DNA of 64,000 nt from Anisakis pegreffii (taxonomy: Eukaryota; Nematoda; Chromadorea; Rhabditida; Anisakidae): NCBI GenBank assembly GCA_035041965.1, contig JAPYMA010000535.1, positions 1 through 64,000 of the forward strand, read 5' to 3'. Positions 1-14,000 of the stretch are shown one piece after another. The notes under the pieces are model-generated. The model had not been told where the DNA came from and made no database searches. It was given only the letters and a program-made list of their open reading frames with translations. A program made the translations under genes and the position numbers. The first letter of the stretch is position 1; every line of letters begins with the position of its first letter.

Positions 1-462
1 ACCATTAGTATGAATATAGTGATCCTGATATTACTGCACTCTTGTACATACAGATTAATGATAATACAGTGTGATTCGAGTTGGATGTGTTTTGAGTCTT
101 GTTCAGTGCAGAAGCTAGTACCATAGAACAAATCCGCTTCAGAGGCATTTAACATGGAAAATATAGTGAATAGAAAGTTCTTTGTGCATAATTGCATTTA
201 GTAACCTATTCCGGTTCGATTGATGTCAAATTTGTGATACTTTAAAAATGAATCCATTGGCTGAAAATCCTGAAATGACGATTTCTGCAGTTTTTGGGGT
301 CTCGAAAAGCGGGTTTGCGTTGGTCGATCGGAATAATTCTTGCGATATTTTTACTCAGATGGTGAAGATCACCTCAAGGCCGTTTAGATCATCTCGAAAT
401 ATCAATCCGGAGCTGAAATATGAAAGCTCGAAAATCCGGATCATCAGATTATAACGGGTATG

Positions 463-550
463 CAGAAGAGACCTTGTAACGATCTCTTTTGCATGGAAGA
501 GAACTCGCGCAGTTCTCTTAAATGCAGAAGAGAACTCGCACAGTTCTCTT
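463..550. repeat. Three ~31-bp units, each a small palindrome
   Basis: Two near-identical 23-nt inverted repeats (497-519 and 528-550) have arms AAGAGAACT/AGTTCTCTT around a 5-nt centre. A diverged third unit lies at 466-488. The period is about 31 bp. Seen directly; function unknown. Confidence 0.7.
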
Positions 551-579
551 CAATGTAGAAGAAATATAGAAGAAAATTG

Positions 580-645
580 GTTCACACAACTGCTCATTGC
601 ACTGAAGGTCGCAGGTTCAATCCCGCGCAGCGTCAATAATTTTTG
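580..645 (+). mobile_element. tRNA-derived SINE-like fragment
   Basis: The segment has a good RNA polymerase III B-box (GGTTCAATCCC near 613) inside a T-arm-like context. No matching acceptor-stem partner is found upstream, so it is not an intact tRNA gene. Read in reverse it gives the Gly-Ile-Glu-Pro-Ala-Thr string often produced by tRNA-like SINE heads. I infer a SINE head or tRNA pseudogene; the 3' extent is unclear. Confidence 0.4.
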
Positions 646-1879
646 ACATATTTCGGTTGGATGTTTCCAAAAACTTTTCGAATCCGCAAAATTTTTGCCA
701 TTATTCAAACGAGCGATTTTTTTTGAACATCGGTCGGTTCCCGAAACGAATTGAAGCGTTGTTGAACTTCGAGTGCTCGCTTTATGTTTCACTCATTAAT
801 ATACTTCGTTATGTCAACTTTGCGGGATCTTTCTGATGTCCGGAATGCACGGAATCTATTTCGTTTCCGGTGGGGTCTAAGGATTCCGAGCTTTAGTTTC
901 CCGAAGTATGTTGATTTTTACGTACAATGTGACGAGCACTGTCAGCCGCCTTCTTAATCATTCCCTTCCATCGTTCAACAGCCAACTGTGAACGGTCCCC
1001 AATACGTCACATCCAGGAGCCGGAAAATTTTATTTGCCGTACAAAGCTACGACCGGCTTGCGTGAGCCGACCTACAGTTGATTTCAGGTGTTCTTCGTGT
1101 CTTCGACTGCTTGCTCGTTAGCTGCTGTTAATTGGTGAGTGGTTAACGGGCAAATAATCAAACAAACGAAGAGCCGATACCCTCTCCGATAATCAGAATA
1201 TTTTATTTGGTTGAAATTTTGCATGTGTACACAACACAATTTCTTATTGCTCATTTTTATTTATTAAAAATCTTTCATAATATACATACACACAATTAAT
1301 ATTAAACATTACCTTCATCATATGGTCGAAACATCCTTTTAATTACATAATGACCATCAAAAGTTGCCTCAATTGAATGCATGTAATTTTTATCAACAAC
1401 ATTAAAAAGCATTGAAGACTGTGGGAGAATACTGATGGTATTCTAAAAAATCCTTTAAACATGAACAAATATCACAGAGAAGAGGATTAAAAGTATTGTA
1501 AGACAATGACAACGTCGTGCTGAATGCAAATTGAGCCAGTCAAGTTTTAATTTGTTGGAATTGACTGAAAGGGAAACCGAATGTCTTTCATAATAAATTT
1601 CTGAATATATTATATGAATGATTACAATATTCTTTCAATTCCATAGTTACAAATACAATTCAAAAGGACAAAATAAAACATTTATTAAACATTTCGATAA
1701 CTTCACAGTAAACATAACAAATCATAAAAGACACAGTAAAAATTAACGAAAACTCCATCAGGAATGTACATTAGAACAATTACATTCTGATTCATTCAAA
1801 TGCGCTTGCCAGAGCTCAAGCTCAACCCAATTTGAACAATATTCAACAGTTCAGCGTTGCAAACTAGGCTAACCAGATG
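646..1879. other. Stretch without a recognised gene
   Basis: A moderately GC-rich patch at about 880-1130 gives short coding-like readings on the minus strand (a lysine/arginine-rich stretch at about 890-990) but is interrupted by stops. The rest is AT-rich with no supported gene. A decayed transposon is possible, but I could not assign a family. Confidence 0.5.
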
Positions 1880-2980
1880 CTAGGGAATATGAATAACAAA
1901 TAATCTAAGCCTACGGCTAAAAAATACCGCGATTCTTAGAAAAATATTCATTGAGCAGACACCAAACCAAGAGTTCAAACAGGATTAACAATGAAAATAA
2001 CTCCTGACAACGGAACAACAATCATTGTGAAAAATACAAATAAAACTATCCACTCGTTATAATTAACGCTACTTAATTAATAAATATACCAATGGCTTAT
2101 CATCTGAAAATCTGGGAAGCTAGAGGCAGGAATCCTTATACCTCTCACTGGGGAAGAGATTTGTAATTAATATTAGATATGGCTGTATAGCTCCAAATTA
2201 ATTCGCTGTTTGCGGATATCGACTGCAAACGTCACCATCAACAATCACAAATATCCGGGATATCATGACTTTAACGATGCGAGTATAGGGATTTGCAAGG
2301 AACTAGTTGAACGCCAATATTTAAATTCGCGGGTTTGCCTTCGCTGTGAGGACGTTTGAGCGCACTTTCAAATTGGGTGCAAAATTTTGACAGTTTTTTG
2401 CCTATAATTCTGCCGAAATTCCACCAAATCCACAATTTAACTGTTAGAAATATTGATAAATGGGTCCCGAACTTAACCTGAAGTTAAAATCCAAAATGAT
2501 TCAGTACTGACCCAGTTTGAGCGCAAAAACGATAATGGGAACGTATCGTAAAAATATTTTGCCCACCCCTCACTTTTCGGACTTTTCATTCAGCAAATCG
2601 CTGCGCCGGCCCGTTTTTGGCGATGAGCCGAGTCGCGTCGGCGTGAAATGTCAATTGCGAGCGATTCATTTTTATTTTGCTTGTATTTTTTTAATTAATT
2701 AGGCCGAATTGTGCCGAATGGATGTGTTGTATTTGTATTTTTCACACTGTTTTTTATACTTTATTTTTAAGCATCTCTTATTTTTAAGATGCTTTATTTT
2801 GATGCTTATTAAAGCAATTTGAACCAGTTTTAAGACATTCAAAACGCCGTTGTGAGGAATTACTTATATTGTTAATTTTGTTTGAACGTTCGGTTTGTCC
2901 TTTGTTTAGTGAGCGTTTTGTAGAATTCGAGCTATTTTTAGTCGTAGGCTTAGATTATTTGTTGTTCATACACCCCGATT
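1880..2980. mobile_element. Inverted-repeat (TIR or fold-back) element, ~1.1 kb
   Basis: Sequence at 1880-2060 is matched in reverse complement at about 2700-2980. The best block is 1889-1920 against 2930-2970 (core AACAAATAATCTAAGCCTAC). Further matching blocks follow in the same order around GTTCAAAC, GATTAACAAT and GTGAAAAATACAAAT. The arms are diverged, so the element is old. The interior (2060-2700) has no recognisable transposase. I infer a non-autonomous DNA transposon; target-site duplications were not resolved. Confidence 0.65.
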
Positions 2981-4048
2981 TCTCCTTGACCGAAACAACA
3001 AGATTACCACATTAAGAATACAATCAGTCAAGTGTCAATGTATATAAACTTTAAAAAATTTATGCCCCAATAAAAGTGAGATGCTACGATTGAACTTCAA
3101 CCAATTATCGACGAATTTGAATGAATGATTGGAGATGGTTTGAATTTTCAAATAACGATTCAAAATTTGGACACATCGCCACTGCAATTCAACTGACTCT
3201 GTGCACAGTAAAACCACTTTCAACTGTTTTCACGAACCGAATATTTTTATAGTTCCACAGTTACAAGCTTTATTCCCATTATCCAAATAGCATATATGTT
3301 CTCGTAGAAGACTTCAGTTCCAGCATATTCAATTCAAAACTCCAAAATCCAATTCAAAACCCAGAAGTATCTTCGTTTAGAAATCCGAGCAATATGCCAA
3401 CCGAAGACTGATTAGGTTCTCACAATCAGGCATTTCAAACTGCATATATTGGTCAGTTACAATGAATAGACGACTAGATGGAATGCTGAAGCTTTCTTGG
3501 TGTTCGAAGAAACATTCACAGTGTTAACAATGCGCATTTCTCTCCGCTGGGATGCCAGGGCGCAGGCAATCCAGCAGCAGGAATACGGAGAGTTCTAAGC
3601 TGTAGCGAAATGCTCAGTTGCTCATTTGGCAAGTAGTTGTATATTTTCGATTTGGATATTTGAATAAAAAACAGGTTGTAAATTGATTAATTACATTCTT
3701 GAGATAGCCGAGTTTCACTCGGTTAGCTCACGATGTTAATACCAGTTGCATGATGTCCATCAGTATGGTTAACAAATTTATGATACTCATGTACGAGCGC
3801 TTGAAAATCGGTTATATATTTGTATGCCTTATCAAAGGTGATAGCATCATGTGAACAACTGCTTCATTGATGAGTCACACAAGTGTCAGCGCGTTGTTGA
3901 TTGATATTCAGTGTAATATAAGCTGTTGAGAGTTTTTTGAATAACGTAGTCATTTCTTATTCAATATAATATCTTAATTTCACGCTTTTCGTTTAAGCCA
4001 ATTGTTCTCTATGATTATTTAAAGCACATATAATTAAGGAGAAGGAAA
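2981..4048. other. Region upstream of the IST1 gene, no gene seen
   Basis: No supported coding sequence. This stretch should hold the promoter of the downstream IST1 gene. AG dinucleotides after pyrimidine/T-rich runs near 3998 and 4038 could serve as leader or spliced-leader acceptors, but none is decisive. Confidence 0.4.
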
Positions 4049-6075
4049 ATGTCGATCAGTTGGGGTACTCAGTACGCGAAACTGAAGACGAATCTTCGTT
4101 TAGCGATAAATCGTCTGAAACTGATGGAGAAGAAGAAGACTGAGATGGCGTTGAAATCACGTGGAGAAATCGCCGATTTCATTGCTGGTTAGTTAGTACT
4201 CTATTAGTCCATTTTAAATTACATACCTGAATAATTTATCCAGGATTGGATGTGATTGTTGAATGAATGCTATTTCAGAGCACAAAGAAGACAGAGCTCG
4301 AATTCGTGTTGAGCATATAATACGTGAAGATTTTTTGGTTGAAGCATACGAATTATTGGAGATGTACTGTGATTTATTGTTGGCCAGATTCGGTCTTATA
4401 CAACAGATGAAGTAGGTCATTCCAGTTGTTTTTGCGGTATTATTGTCAGTATTTTCAATATGGTAGAATCATTTCATTGCCTTATCCAAGTAATAAATTT
4501 TATTCAGGGAACTGGATGATGGTATTGCAGAAGCGGTAATCAGTATCCTATGGGCCGCACCAAGAGTCGCAACTGATATATCAGAATTCAAGGTTATTAT
4601 CGTGTATTTTCACCATATTGTCATTGGTTTCTTATAGCCAATATATTGTCTGTTCAAGGAATAATATAATGTAGTTGTGATGTTTGTGTTGTCAGGTGAT
4701 CAGTGATCAATTAACGCTGAAGTATGGCAAACCGTTCGCAGAAACAGCTCGCAGTAATCAGTTGGAGTATCCAGCAAAGGTGGCACCGAAGCTGATTGCG
4801 AAGCTGAGTGTGCATGCACCACCGAAATTACTCGTGGAAAGGTTCAGTTCGACTTTTTATTTCACGTAACATTTATTGCGTGATCGTGAGCTTCGCTCTT
4901 ATCGCAAATGTTGTTGATATGTTTCAGATATATGATCGAAATTGCAAAATGTGCAGGTATACCGTTCACACCGGATCCGAATGTGATGCGCGAAGATGAA
5001 GTGGCAGCCGCTGAGCAAATGTTGATCGACTTCAAAAATCAAGGAGGAGTTAGTTTTATCATGAGCAATTGGAACAGTAATCAAAGCAGTTATCATCTAC
5101 CTGTTCAGATCTAATTTTTTTCTAAAGCAAGTCACATTGAACTTTCAGCAAGGCTACGGTTGGATGTATCCGCCGGGTGAAGGACCACAAGGTGGTGGTG
5201 GTTCGAATAACAATCCGTTGCCACCACCTCCTCCACCAGGTGGAAACGGTGGATCTGGTTAGTCATTTTAATCTAGTTTTAATTGTTTCGGTATCGTTTT
5301 CAAGATGGATTCGGTACATCGTTCTAGAACTGATGTTCTGTCATATTTAGAATAATCAAATGGATTCCGAATTTTAAGGTTACTATCCAGGACCGCCGCC
5401 TCCTCCGCCAGGTTACGGCGGGAATGACTATGGAGGTGGTTTCAAGGCTCCTCTACCACACGTACCTACTCCGGGTCCCGACATGAATGCAGCTGCAAAG
5501 TCTGTTCCATTTAATTATCCGCATCTCAGTCAGGTTCGGGTTGATTTATCCATTGGTCTGTTTATTTATTGATGTGATTGTTGTGCTTATTGCTGCTACT
5601 ATTGTTGTCGATTCATTTTTAAGCGTTAAATTATAAATCAGTTGACTTGAATGTCGATAACTAAAAAATGAATGATGTGGTATAGTTTCATTATCACATC
5701 TATTGTAAAATGCATTACACATTTATTATTGTGTTCCAAATTCAGATCAGTGCACCAGTGGATGATACGGCATCCGATGATATAACCAAATTCAAACCAC
5801 CCTCTTCAAACAGTCCAGCCGGTAGCTATCCGAGTGCTCCACCCGCATTTGCCGGCCCACTCCCCCCAAAAGTGCCACCTCCAGATGAAATCGACTTCCC
5901 AGAACCACCATCAGATTCACCGTTCAATTCAGCTTCACCATACCAACCACCGGCGCCAAAAGGAAGTGGTGGAGCTGCATCCGGTGGGAATGCACCTCAC
6001 GCACCAGAAGATGAATTGGACTTTGAAGATTTAGCGAAACGTTTCGATCAATTGAAGAAGAAGAATGCGAAGTAG
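4049..6075 (+). CDS. ist1: IST1 homolog, ESCRT-III associated factor
   Basis: Eight exons are read: 4049-4187, 4279-4411, 4508-4592, 4696-4841, 4928-5048, 5149-5257, 5379-5533 and 5746-6075. All junctions are GT-AG and in phase, giving 405 residues. The first ~200 residues form the helical IST1 (DUF292) domain, with the family's basic N-terminal helix (residues 10-32, KLKTNLRLAI and KLMEKKK) and the IREDFLVEAYELLEMYC core. A glycine/proline-rich linker with PPPPPP runs (about 215-370) follows. The last 20 residues contain a MIT-interacting motif, LDFEDLAKRFDQLKKK (387-402), close to the end of human IST1. By family knowledge, IST1 binds CHMP1 and recruits or restrains VPS4 in endosomal sorting and cytokinetic abscission. 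The length is near the family norm and no break is seen. The ATG is the first in frame. Confidence 0.97.
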
Positions 6076-7103
6076 ATATGACTAATTGAATGACGCACTT
6101 ATGCGTTTATCAGCTATTGAGAGTGATATGCAGTTTTCGCTTTCTTTATGATTTCATTGCTTCCTTTTTATTTTTAATCAACTGTGTTTGAGCATCGCTC
6201 TCTCTTCATATTAATCGCAATGTATATTCTCAAGTCTGTGCAACTCCTTTTCATTTTGCTACGTTCATTCCGTTCACTTTAGACTGTAAATGATTGGTTC
6301 TAGCCGTATCTGGCGATATTGGTAACTCTACATTCATGATAATGACAGTAATGACAACGTCTCATTCTTTTCGTTTGTTTTTAAATGTAATGAATCCTAA
6401 AGATATGAATCATTAAGCGTGGTTCTTTTCACTTTATATTTTATTTTATTTTTCAAATATGTCCCTGAAAGTTTCTCTAGTTAACTTTCAGTTGAATGAT
6501 ATGTGTAATCGCATTTGCTTATGTCCCACTAAGAACAAACTAGTTCTTATTATTGTATATTATTCGTTTATGAAATTTATATTTTCTCCTGAACTTGAGG
6601 TGATTATTTTGGATCATTGCAATATAGCATCGCATACTATTTCAATGTTATAATTTTTAAAAGTCCATTTCATTTCATTTGGATAAACTATTTTCTTTTA
6701 AAATGTTGTTCATCTCTCAAGCGTTCAGTCGTATCCAGCCAGCAATCTTTTTGGAACAAGTAGAGGGTCTGGTTTTGAGATGAATTCGATTTTTACGTTT
6801 GCCTGCCCTAGGTGATTGTTTGCAGAACTAAGGGGGAAAATTGAATGTTCGACCCGAATCTAATGCTGTTTCATAAGATGAATTTATAATCATAAATGCG
6901 AAGATATAAACAAAAACCAGCGAATGAGATGAGAGTAGAGGTAATATCACGCAATGGGACTAAAATTTTGATATTTCTCATTTAACGGAGCATAGAAGCA
7001 CATATATATTTTATAATTTCATTTTCTCATCCACTCATCTCAAATTATTCGGAATCTTGAAGTATCCTCGAGGATTAAATTCCCTTTTGAGAGTCTCATT
7101 CTT

Positions 7104-7298
7104 TCTCAGAGACAACAGACGTTTCGTCACGTTCATTCCACTGAAATCATTCAAGTGCTTCAGATTTTTTTAAAGCAGTACTTAAAAATGTCCTAATACC
7201 TTTCAGAGAAAACAGACGTTTCGTCACGTTCATTCCACTGAAATCATTCAAGTACTTCAGATTTTTTTGAAGCAGTACTTAAAAATGTCTTAATACCT
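7104..7298. repeat. 97-bp tandem duplication
   Basis: Two adjacent copies, about 7104-7200 and 7201-7298, are nearly identical; both contain ACAGACGTTTCGTCACG and GCAGTACTTAAAAATGTC. They differ at only a few positions, which indicates a recent duplication. No coding content. Confidence 0.9.
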
Positions 7299-8347
7299 TT
7301 ACTCGACCTGAACACCTTCATTCCTTTGTATGCACTCTTCATTTCAAGAAAGCTGACGATGAGTAATCTCCTTCTATTTCTTTCTATGTAAGAAAGAAAG
7401 TCACAAAGCTTAATGAGCTATACGAATGCTAAGTTATTCGTCGGAAGGAAAGGAATGAAGGAAAATCTGTTTGACATCCTGCAAAATGACTGGAACGATT
7501 GTTGTGATAACCTGAATGCACCGAGAAAATCCTCAAAAGATATATCGAGCCCTTCAGGATTTATAAATGATATAAGGTATTCTCGGGTTTGAGGATTATA
7601 AATTAATTTCCGGCTCTATCAAAATTCCAAGTAGATGATGCATAAATTGATATTTTAACAAAGGTGAATGTTCACTTGAACCATTCATTTATTCTCCATT
7701 AATGAATTCGCATTAAAACGCGTATTGTCATCCCTTTTAGGATGTATGAATGATAATAACAGAAGTTTGTTGGTTAGTTGACTGGCATAGCTAATGAGAG
7801 GCGAATTAATTAAATGGAGATTGAATGAGATATACGCGTGTAAATGCTCATCTCATTCATCATAATAGTAATAACAAACTTTCCTAGTGGCATCGAGATG
7901 CGACGTCGGATGTATCAGTGATGACAAATCCTCTTCAAATCGTTCGCCGTAATTATCTATTCAATCATTTACTCATTCATCTATCTCGCTTCCTCCCCGA
8001 GCTCTTCAATTCACAATTCACAAATCCAAAAATTCAGTGCCATTATCGCATCGATCGCCTGTAACTTTATTCAGAAACAACCTCTAACTAACTTGAACAT
8101 GAACAAGAATAACATGCAACAACAACAATATGACGAGTATTCGTAGTAATTCTGTTAGCGCTAGTAATAGTAGAGTGTGAATAAAAATGATAATGATTCA
8201 GTTATAAACTATCGAATACATTCCTCGAACTGACTGCTAGTTTCGTCATGTTTCGTGATAGGAAAGCATCGTAACACCACCAATGCTATCTATACACATT
8301 TGTTTTCTAGCTGCTACTACTTCTTTAGAGTAAGCAGTAACACACTG

Positions 8348-8383
8348 CAGCAGTAGTAGTAGCAGTAGCAGCAGCAGCAGCAG
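8348..8383. repeat. CAG/TAG microsatellite
   Basis: Imperfect (CAG)n with TAG interruptions; a perfect CAG run lies at the right end. Confidence 0.9.
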
Positions 8384-9645
8384 CTCACTCTCGACTCGAC
8401 TCGTCAATTCATGTCAATACAACAATACAACAACAGCTCATTGATATGTTTCCACACACAAAATCATATCTCTTCATGTGGTCTACCAGAATATCTATCT
8501 ATCTAACGTTTTATGTATGCATAGCCTTACCTGTAATGGATTTATGACTGTTTGCGCTTATTTTCTAATTTATAATCTCTGAGCATATCTTATGTTATCC
8601 TATGCTGTTTCATGCATTATCAATGCAAGCCACAAACACGGCTAATAAATGGATATGCTTTAATATATTCATTTATTTGTATATTCATTTATTCATCTCG
8701 CCTTCTCATATATACTCCGTATTTTTATCTATCAACCATATCCAAATGTATCGCTCATGCATTTGTGCAAAATGGCATCCTTTCGGATAGTTTCAGCACA
8801 ACTGGATATAACAAGCATCTAGGATTTGGAAAGCACATCTTTTATTCATGAATATGTATGTGTACTTATTTATTTATGTATGCAGCTGACTTTCCTTCTG
8901 CTCCATTTTTTCGTTTTTTTTGTCCTTCTCCTACCTGCTCAGTTGGACTTCTTATTAACTTATGAATTTATCAATAGATACGAATATGCACGTCGTAGTT
9001 TATCTGATCTCATTAAATCTCATCTCAGTTGCTAGTCGGTTGACATACCCTCAACCAGACAGCTTCTCATGTTTAGTCACTCACCTTAGAGCCTCTACAT
9101 ATACTGGGTATCCCTATATTTTGTCGTTTTTCTGATTGAATGCATTCTTGCCATTTTCATTTCAATCAATTATCAAATTATTCTGTGCTGCCTCCAAAAA
9201 ACTTTCGACATTATTAAGTTAAGTGATCAATAAATGATGCATGTGCTGGAGAGTACTTCGCATTTGGGCTTCATGTGAAATAGCTGGCTGGCTGGCTCTC
9301 TTAGGACAGCGATTAAAAAAATGAACGAGTGTCTACTGCACTTTAATGCACTTAACCGATCTGTGACTAGAGCATTATTATGAATGGCGCATTCTTGCCT
9401 ATTACTTTACCTATTCATTTGCTTTCTTGATCAGCATTTATAGTGACGAGTTACTGTAATCGTCGATCAAGAAACCATCTCCCTATTATCACCATTATGT
9501 TCCATAGTTCTTTTCTTAACGTCCTCTTTTCCATTCACAGCACCAGAAATTATTTGCTTTCATCAAAATCATTGATCCAGCAATTGCAGCATTACAACTT
9601 TACACTCCCATATCAGGCCCACAGCTAAAGGTTCTACGTGAGCTC

Positions 9646-9667
9646 GGGGAGGGGAGGGGGAGGGGGG
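9646..9667 (+). other. G-quadruplex motif
   Basis: Four G-runs of 4, 4, 5 and 6 bases are separated by single A residues. This is the arrangement expected to form a very stable parallel quadruplex. It stands out in AT-rich, gene-free DNA. Function not indicated. Confidence 0.85.
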
Positions 9668-10969
9668 CAGTAGCAGAAGGGAGTGAGAGACTTATCCTCC
9701 TCAAATTTTTGCCATGTTCAATATTTTCAAGTCGTAAATATAATGCTCTACATTATCATTCACCATCGAAATCAGTCGAATCAGTCGGGCATTATAGATG
9801 TGTTCAAGGCTGTGAGCGTTTTCTTTTCTGAGTGTATTGCTGCCCTCCCAACCCCTCACTTCAAAAGTAAAAAAATAAAATAGTGCCTACCTTCCATCAC
9901 TCAAAATAGCGCTCTCTAAGTAATTTTCAAGTTCTCGCTAGGGGCCAGTTCCGTACTGCCAAACAATTTCTACGAAATGCTGTTTGCTGTTCAATGTTTG
10001 ATTGATAAGGCTTACTGAATGTCATTTTTTAAGCATCAGATTAACTTTATGCTGACTTTGACTAATGCAAAAACGACATATCAAAACTCGCTGATACAAC
10101 AGTTTTTTGTATGGAATGCGAAGGGAAAAGAGATTTATGAAAGAGATGGCTGACGACTCAACGTGGAAAATGATCTCATCGGATAACTAAAAGCTTCTAT
10201 ATCTATCGCTGAGTAGTCGATCGTCGATGAATGTCGGAAATATTTATGGGTGCTTTTACGTTCAAAACTTCTACCGCTTCTAGTTTAAGCTTTTTCCTGT
10301 GTTCCTCGATTCGTTTGAAACGAGGAGAATTTGTTGCAAATTTTGGATATTGCTTTAGGATTTGACGGTGAAAGACGAACGATGGAAGTGTTTTGGTGAA
10401 CAAAAATGGCTGGAAGCAGTTGGATAGACACTAAAATAGAACACGGAAATGCGGCTCATCTGTTATTCCGTATAGTTTTGCGAATCCACCAGCTCAGAGG
10501 CACACACTTGAGGCTCATTATAATTATAAGTTGAGTTTCTGAGAGAGCCGTAAAAAAAATGAAGACTCAAGGAAATGCGCAAAAATCACGTTCGAAGTGC
10601 TTGAGGGTTCGTTATGCGAAACTGATAACCGTTGATGAAATTTTTTGAGTATCACGTTTCATTCATAAGTAATCACTTATATTTCTCAACTGAAGTACAT
10701 GGATGGATGCATGACTTTAAGGACAGTTGAGTGCTGCTTCTGCTGCTGAGTTGTTAATGCAAATTGCGTCTGATTTCGAGTGCAGGCTACGACGGATGAC
10801 TGCACACGAAAAGAGTTTTAAAAAGCGTCGCTTAAATTCAGTCCGAGTACTACCACTCATTATACAGCGGATGAAACAAAATCTAAATACATCATTCTGC
10901 CAATGGTTTCAATTGCAGTGAACTCGAAATGAAATGAACCTCATTGATTTGAGAGCATTCTGTTCATTT

Positions 10970-11004
10970 AAGCAGCAGCAGTAACAGCAACAGCAGCAGC
11001 AGCA
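10970..11004. repeat. CAG-type microsatellite
   Basis: Imperfect run of CAG with AAC/TAA interruptions; non-coding context. Confidence 0.85.
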
Positions 11005-14000
11005 TTCATGACATGACATCGATGCTCGTTCATAACATCGTTATTATCTTGCCTAATAACATTATCTCAGACAATGTTTCTTGAGCAATCATTTGATTTC
11101 ATTTTGCGTTTCTTTTGGTTTGTGGTTCACTCAACTTTAATCACAAGTAATTGCATCTGACAAATTGGTATTCTTCTGATGAATATTCGACAAACTTTTT
11201 CAAAAATCGATCTCGTTGTTGTTGTTATTGGTGGTGGTGAGTGTATTTGCTTGCAATATGGTGCTTTGCTTAGAATAGCGATTCGATGCGAAGAGACTTC
11301 TTAATGAGTTATGGGTTATATCGATTTTGCATATCTCTTTGTCAAGGAACTATTATATTTGCTCGATGAGGCACTTTTCAGCCATTTGAAAATCTTATTT
11401 GAATGGAATTTCCCACTTGATTTGCGGTCGTTTTTTCGCGTCGGATTAAACTGCTTTTGTAAGCAGCAATTGAATTGAATCTGAATAGATGAATGAAGTG
11501 GGTGAAGTTGATTATGCGTTTATTCAATGGGATTTACTCTCTGAATGAACGCTGCACATGCTTGAGGTATGCCACACTACTTACTGTTGCTACCAGCCTA
11601 TCTCACTGTTGTAGTTATCCATTCATTATGTCAATAATAAAAGTTTTATAATCAATCTTACGATGTTGTCATACAAACATTCAAGTTATTCACATGCATC
11701 TGATGTGAATTGTTTTCATGTTTTTGTCTCACGCAAGCTTATCGCCTCACACGATCTTTTCATTGAAGTGGCTCTGTTGAAGCGAATGGATTAAGTTATT
11801 GGGATTTGAGAATGTGAAATAAGTGATCTGGGATTTAGAATCGAAGTTTTTTCAATGACAATTACAACGATTATAGGGTTGTGCGCTCTGTCGGTGCGCT
11901 CTTTGAAAAGATCAAAACTTGTGATCATATCAGTTCATGCGGAATGGGATAATGATGTGAAGTGAAGTGAATCCTAATGACCCGAACTTGTTGTCTTTTG
12001 AGTGGATGAAACGCTCATTGATGTGAGTGGCTATCCAGCTCTTGAAAACTCAAGCAGCTCTCGAAGCTTTGGCAGATCGAACGCTCACGAAACCGGTTAT
12101 TTTCGTTCAATTTCGCCTACATCAATGATATATGTTTATATTTCGTTGTCGTTTTTCTGAAGCATACCAGAAAAAATTATGGAAGATTCGAAGGCCGAAG
12201 GCATGAAAAATAACGGATTCTCACAAAAATGTCAATATTTTAACGAGATGACATGGAAGAAGTTCAGTTTTTGCGAAAAGTAGCCAGTTGAGATGTTTAG
12301 ATCTCACTAACAGAGCCGTGTACATTTCGCATGCGTAAGTAGTGTGCTTCTCGAATTTCTTATCCTCATCGAGATGGTCTTTGTTGATGAAATAGTGGTG
12401 TGAAAATCCCTTGTGAGCGTTTTACTGAAAGAAATTGTCATATAAAACGGCTGGGAATGAGGACTTCTATCTGCTATTATTGGATATTTGAGTGAACCGT
12501 TGGTTGGTTGGTTGCTTGCTTGGTCGGTTCAGTGGATATATGGGTGGTAGGATAGAGGAGATAGACGACGTTCACTGTTAGAATATTAATGCACGGTTAG
12601 TATTGACTTTGAAATGGAATAACATTTTGATTTATTCTTTTATTCATTCGGTTTTTTATCCGCACATTCATCTCCAAATCACCTTATTCGCCTCTGCTTG
12701 CGATTACATTCGTGATTACATTCGTTGTTTTGCATTCATTAAATTCTCTTCATACAACGTTTCCTCAGCTTATACATTGTGCGGCTACTAATGCTAATCG
12801 CATTCATTTCAACATTAGCTATTCTCCATTCATCCTCTCTCAATCAATTTTTATTTTGAAAATACTCATTTGAATTGTTTTTAATGCCTGATATTATGAA
12901 TGTTCCAACGATATTCAGCATCATCAAATATTCACCCATCGATCACTCAAATAGAGTTTATGACGGATTCGTGCAAAAAGGTACGAAACTCATCGAAAGT
13001 ATCGACAAATGTTGACTGATTGAATTAAAGGAGTGAATTAAATGAGTTTTGGAATGCCTTCTTCGGGTACATTCGGGTACATACCACGTATTGAATGAAA
13101 TTGAAGTGGTACTGGAGTGAGATAGAATTTTGAACGATGAATCATTGGATTCAGCTTTTTTAAGAATTCGCTTGGTAGTGATCAAAGCCATCAACATGAT
13201 AACATCATGTACTGACATTTCGCAGCAACAACTGGTTTAATGCCTCGGGGAGAATGGAATGAAATCAGCCATTCTTAAGCTTCGAGTGTGGGATAACAGA
13301 AAGCTGTCGAGAGAGGGCATTAACGCAATAAATTTATTCACATGAGAATCTAAATCTCCTTGTATGCTATTGGCATGCGCATAATTTGTCTATAATTCAA
13401 ATAATCTTAAGCTTACTCTCTGAATGCCAATCTGTCACTTTCTATTATTTGGAAGTCTTTTCTCTAAATTACCTTCCATCTCGATCATTCATTCATTTCT
13501 TGCTGCAATAGTTCGTGATACGAGTTCACTTGAATTTATCTTTTGCTTTTACCATCGCTAAACGGCCATAATCTCAATTTCAGCGCTCTTGGATGCTAAT
13601 CCTCATCTGCACATCCGGAATCTGCAATGAACTGCATCGTCTAAGCATTCGATTTTGTTATTTCGTTGAATAAAGATGTTTTAGGAAGTACTGTATGATA
13701 TTCGTTAAGTAAAAATGCGAATTATCCTCTCAGACACCAACCAATAATGATAATCACCACTTCTATGTGTTACTTCCTCATGTATGTGTGTATCTATCAA
13801 ATTGTTTTTTGTTACAACCAATAAAAATCTGGAAGTATGTTCATTTAAGCTGTTTTATTCTAAGCAGTATATCCTCGAAATAGACGCGATCTTCTCATAG
13901 GATATGGATTCATTCAGTCAACTTGTACTTATGATTATTGTTTGTGTCCTGAAAGAAATGGGATTGTTTCAAAGTTTTTGAGCAACTAAAAGATATTATT

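Noticed and set aside
248..454. 68-codon ORF near the left edge
   Set aside because: No domain, no splice signals and no similarity to known proteins that I recognise; chance length.
10203..10403. 66-codon basic ORF (minus strand) with protein-like composition
   Set aside because: No ATG or acceptor context that links it to other exons and no recognisable family; kept only as a note.
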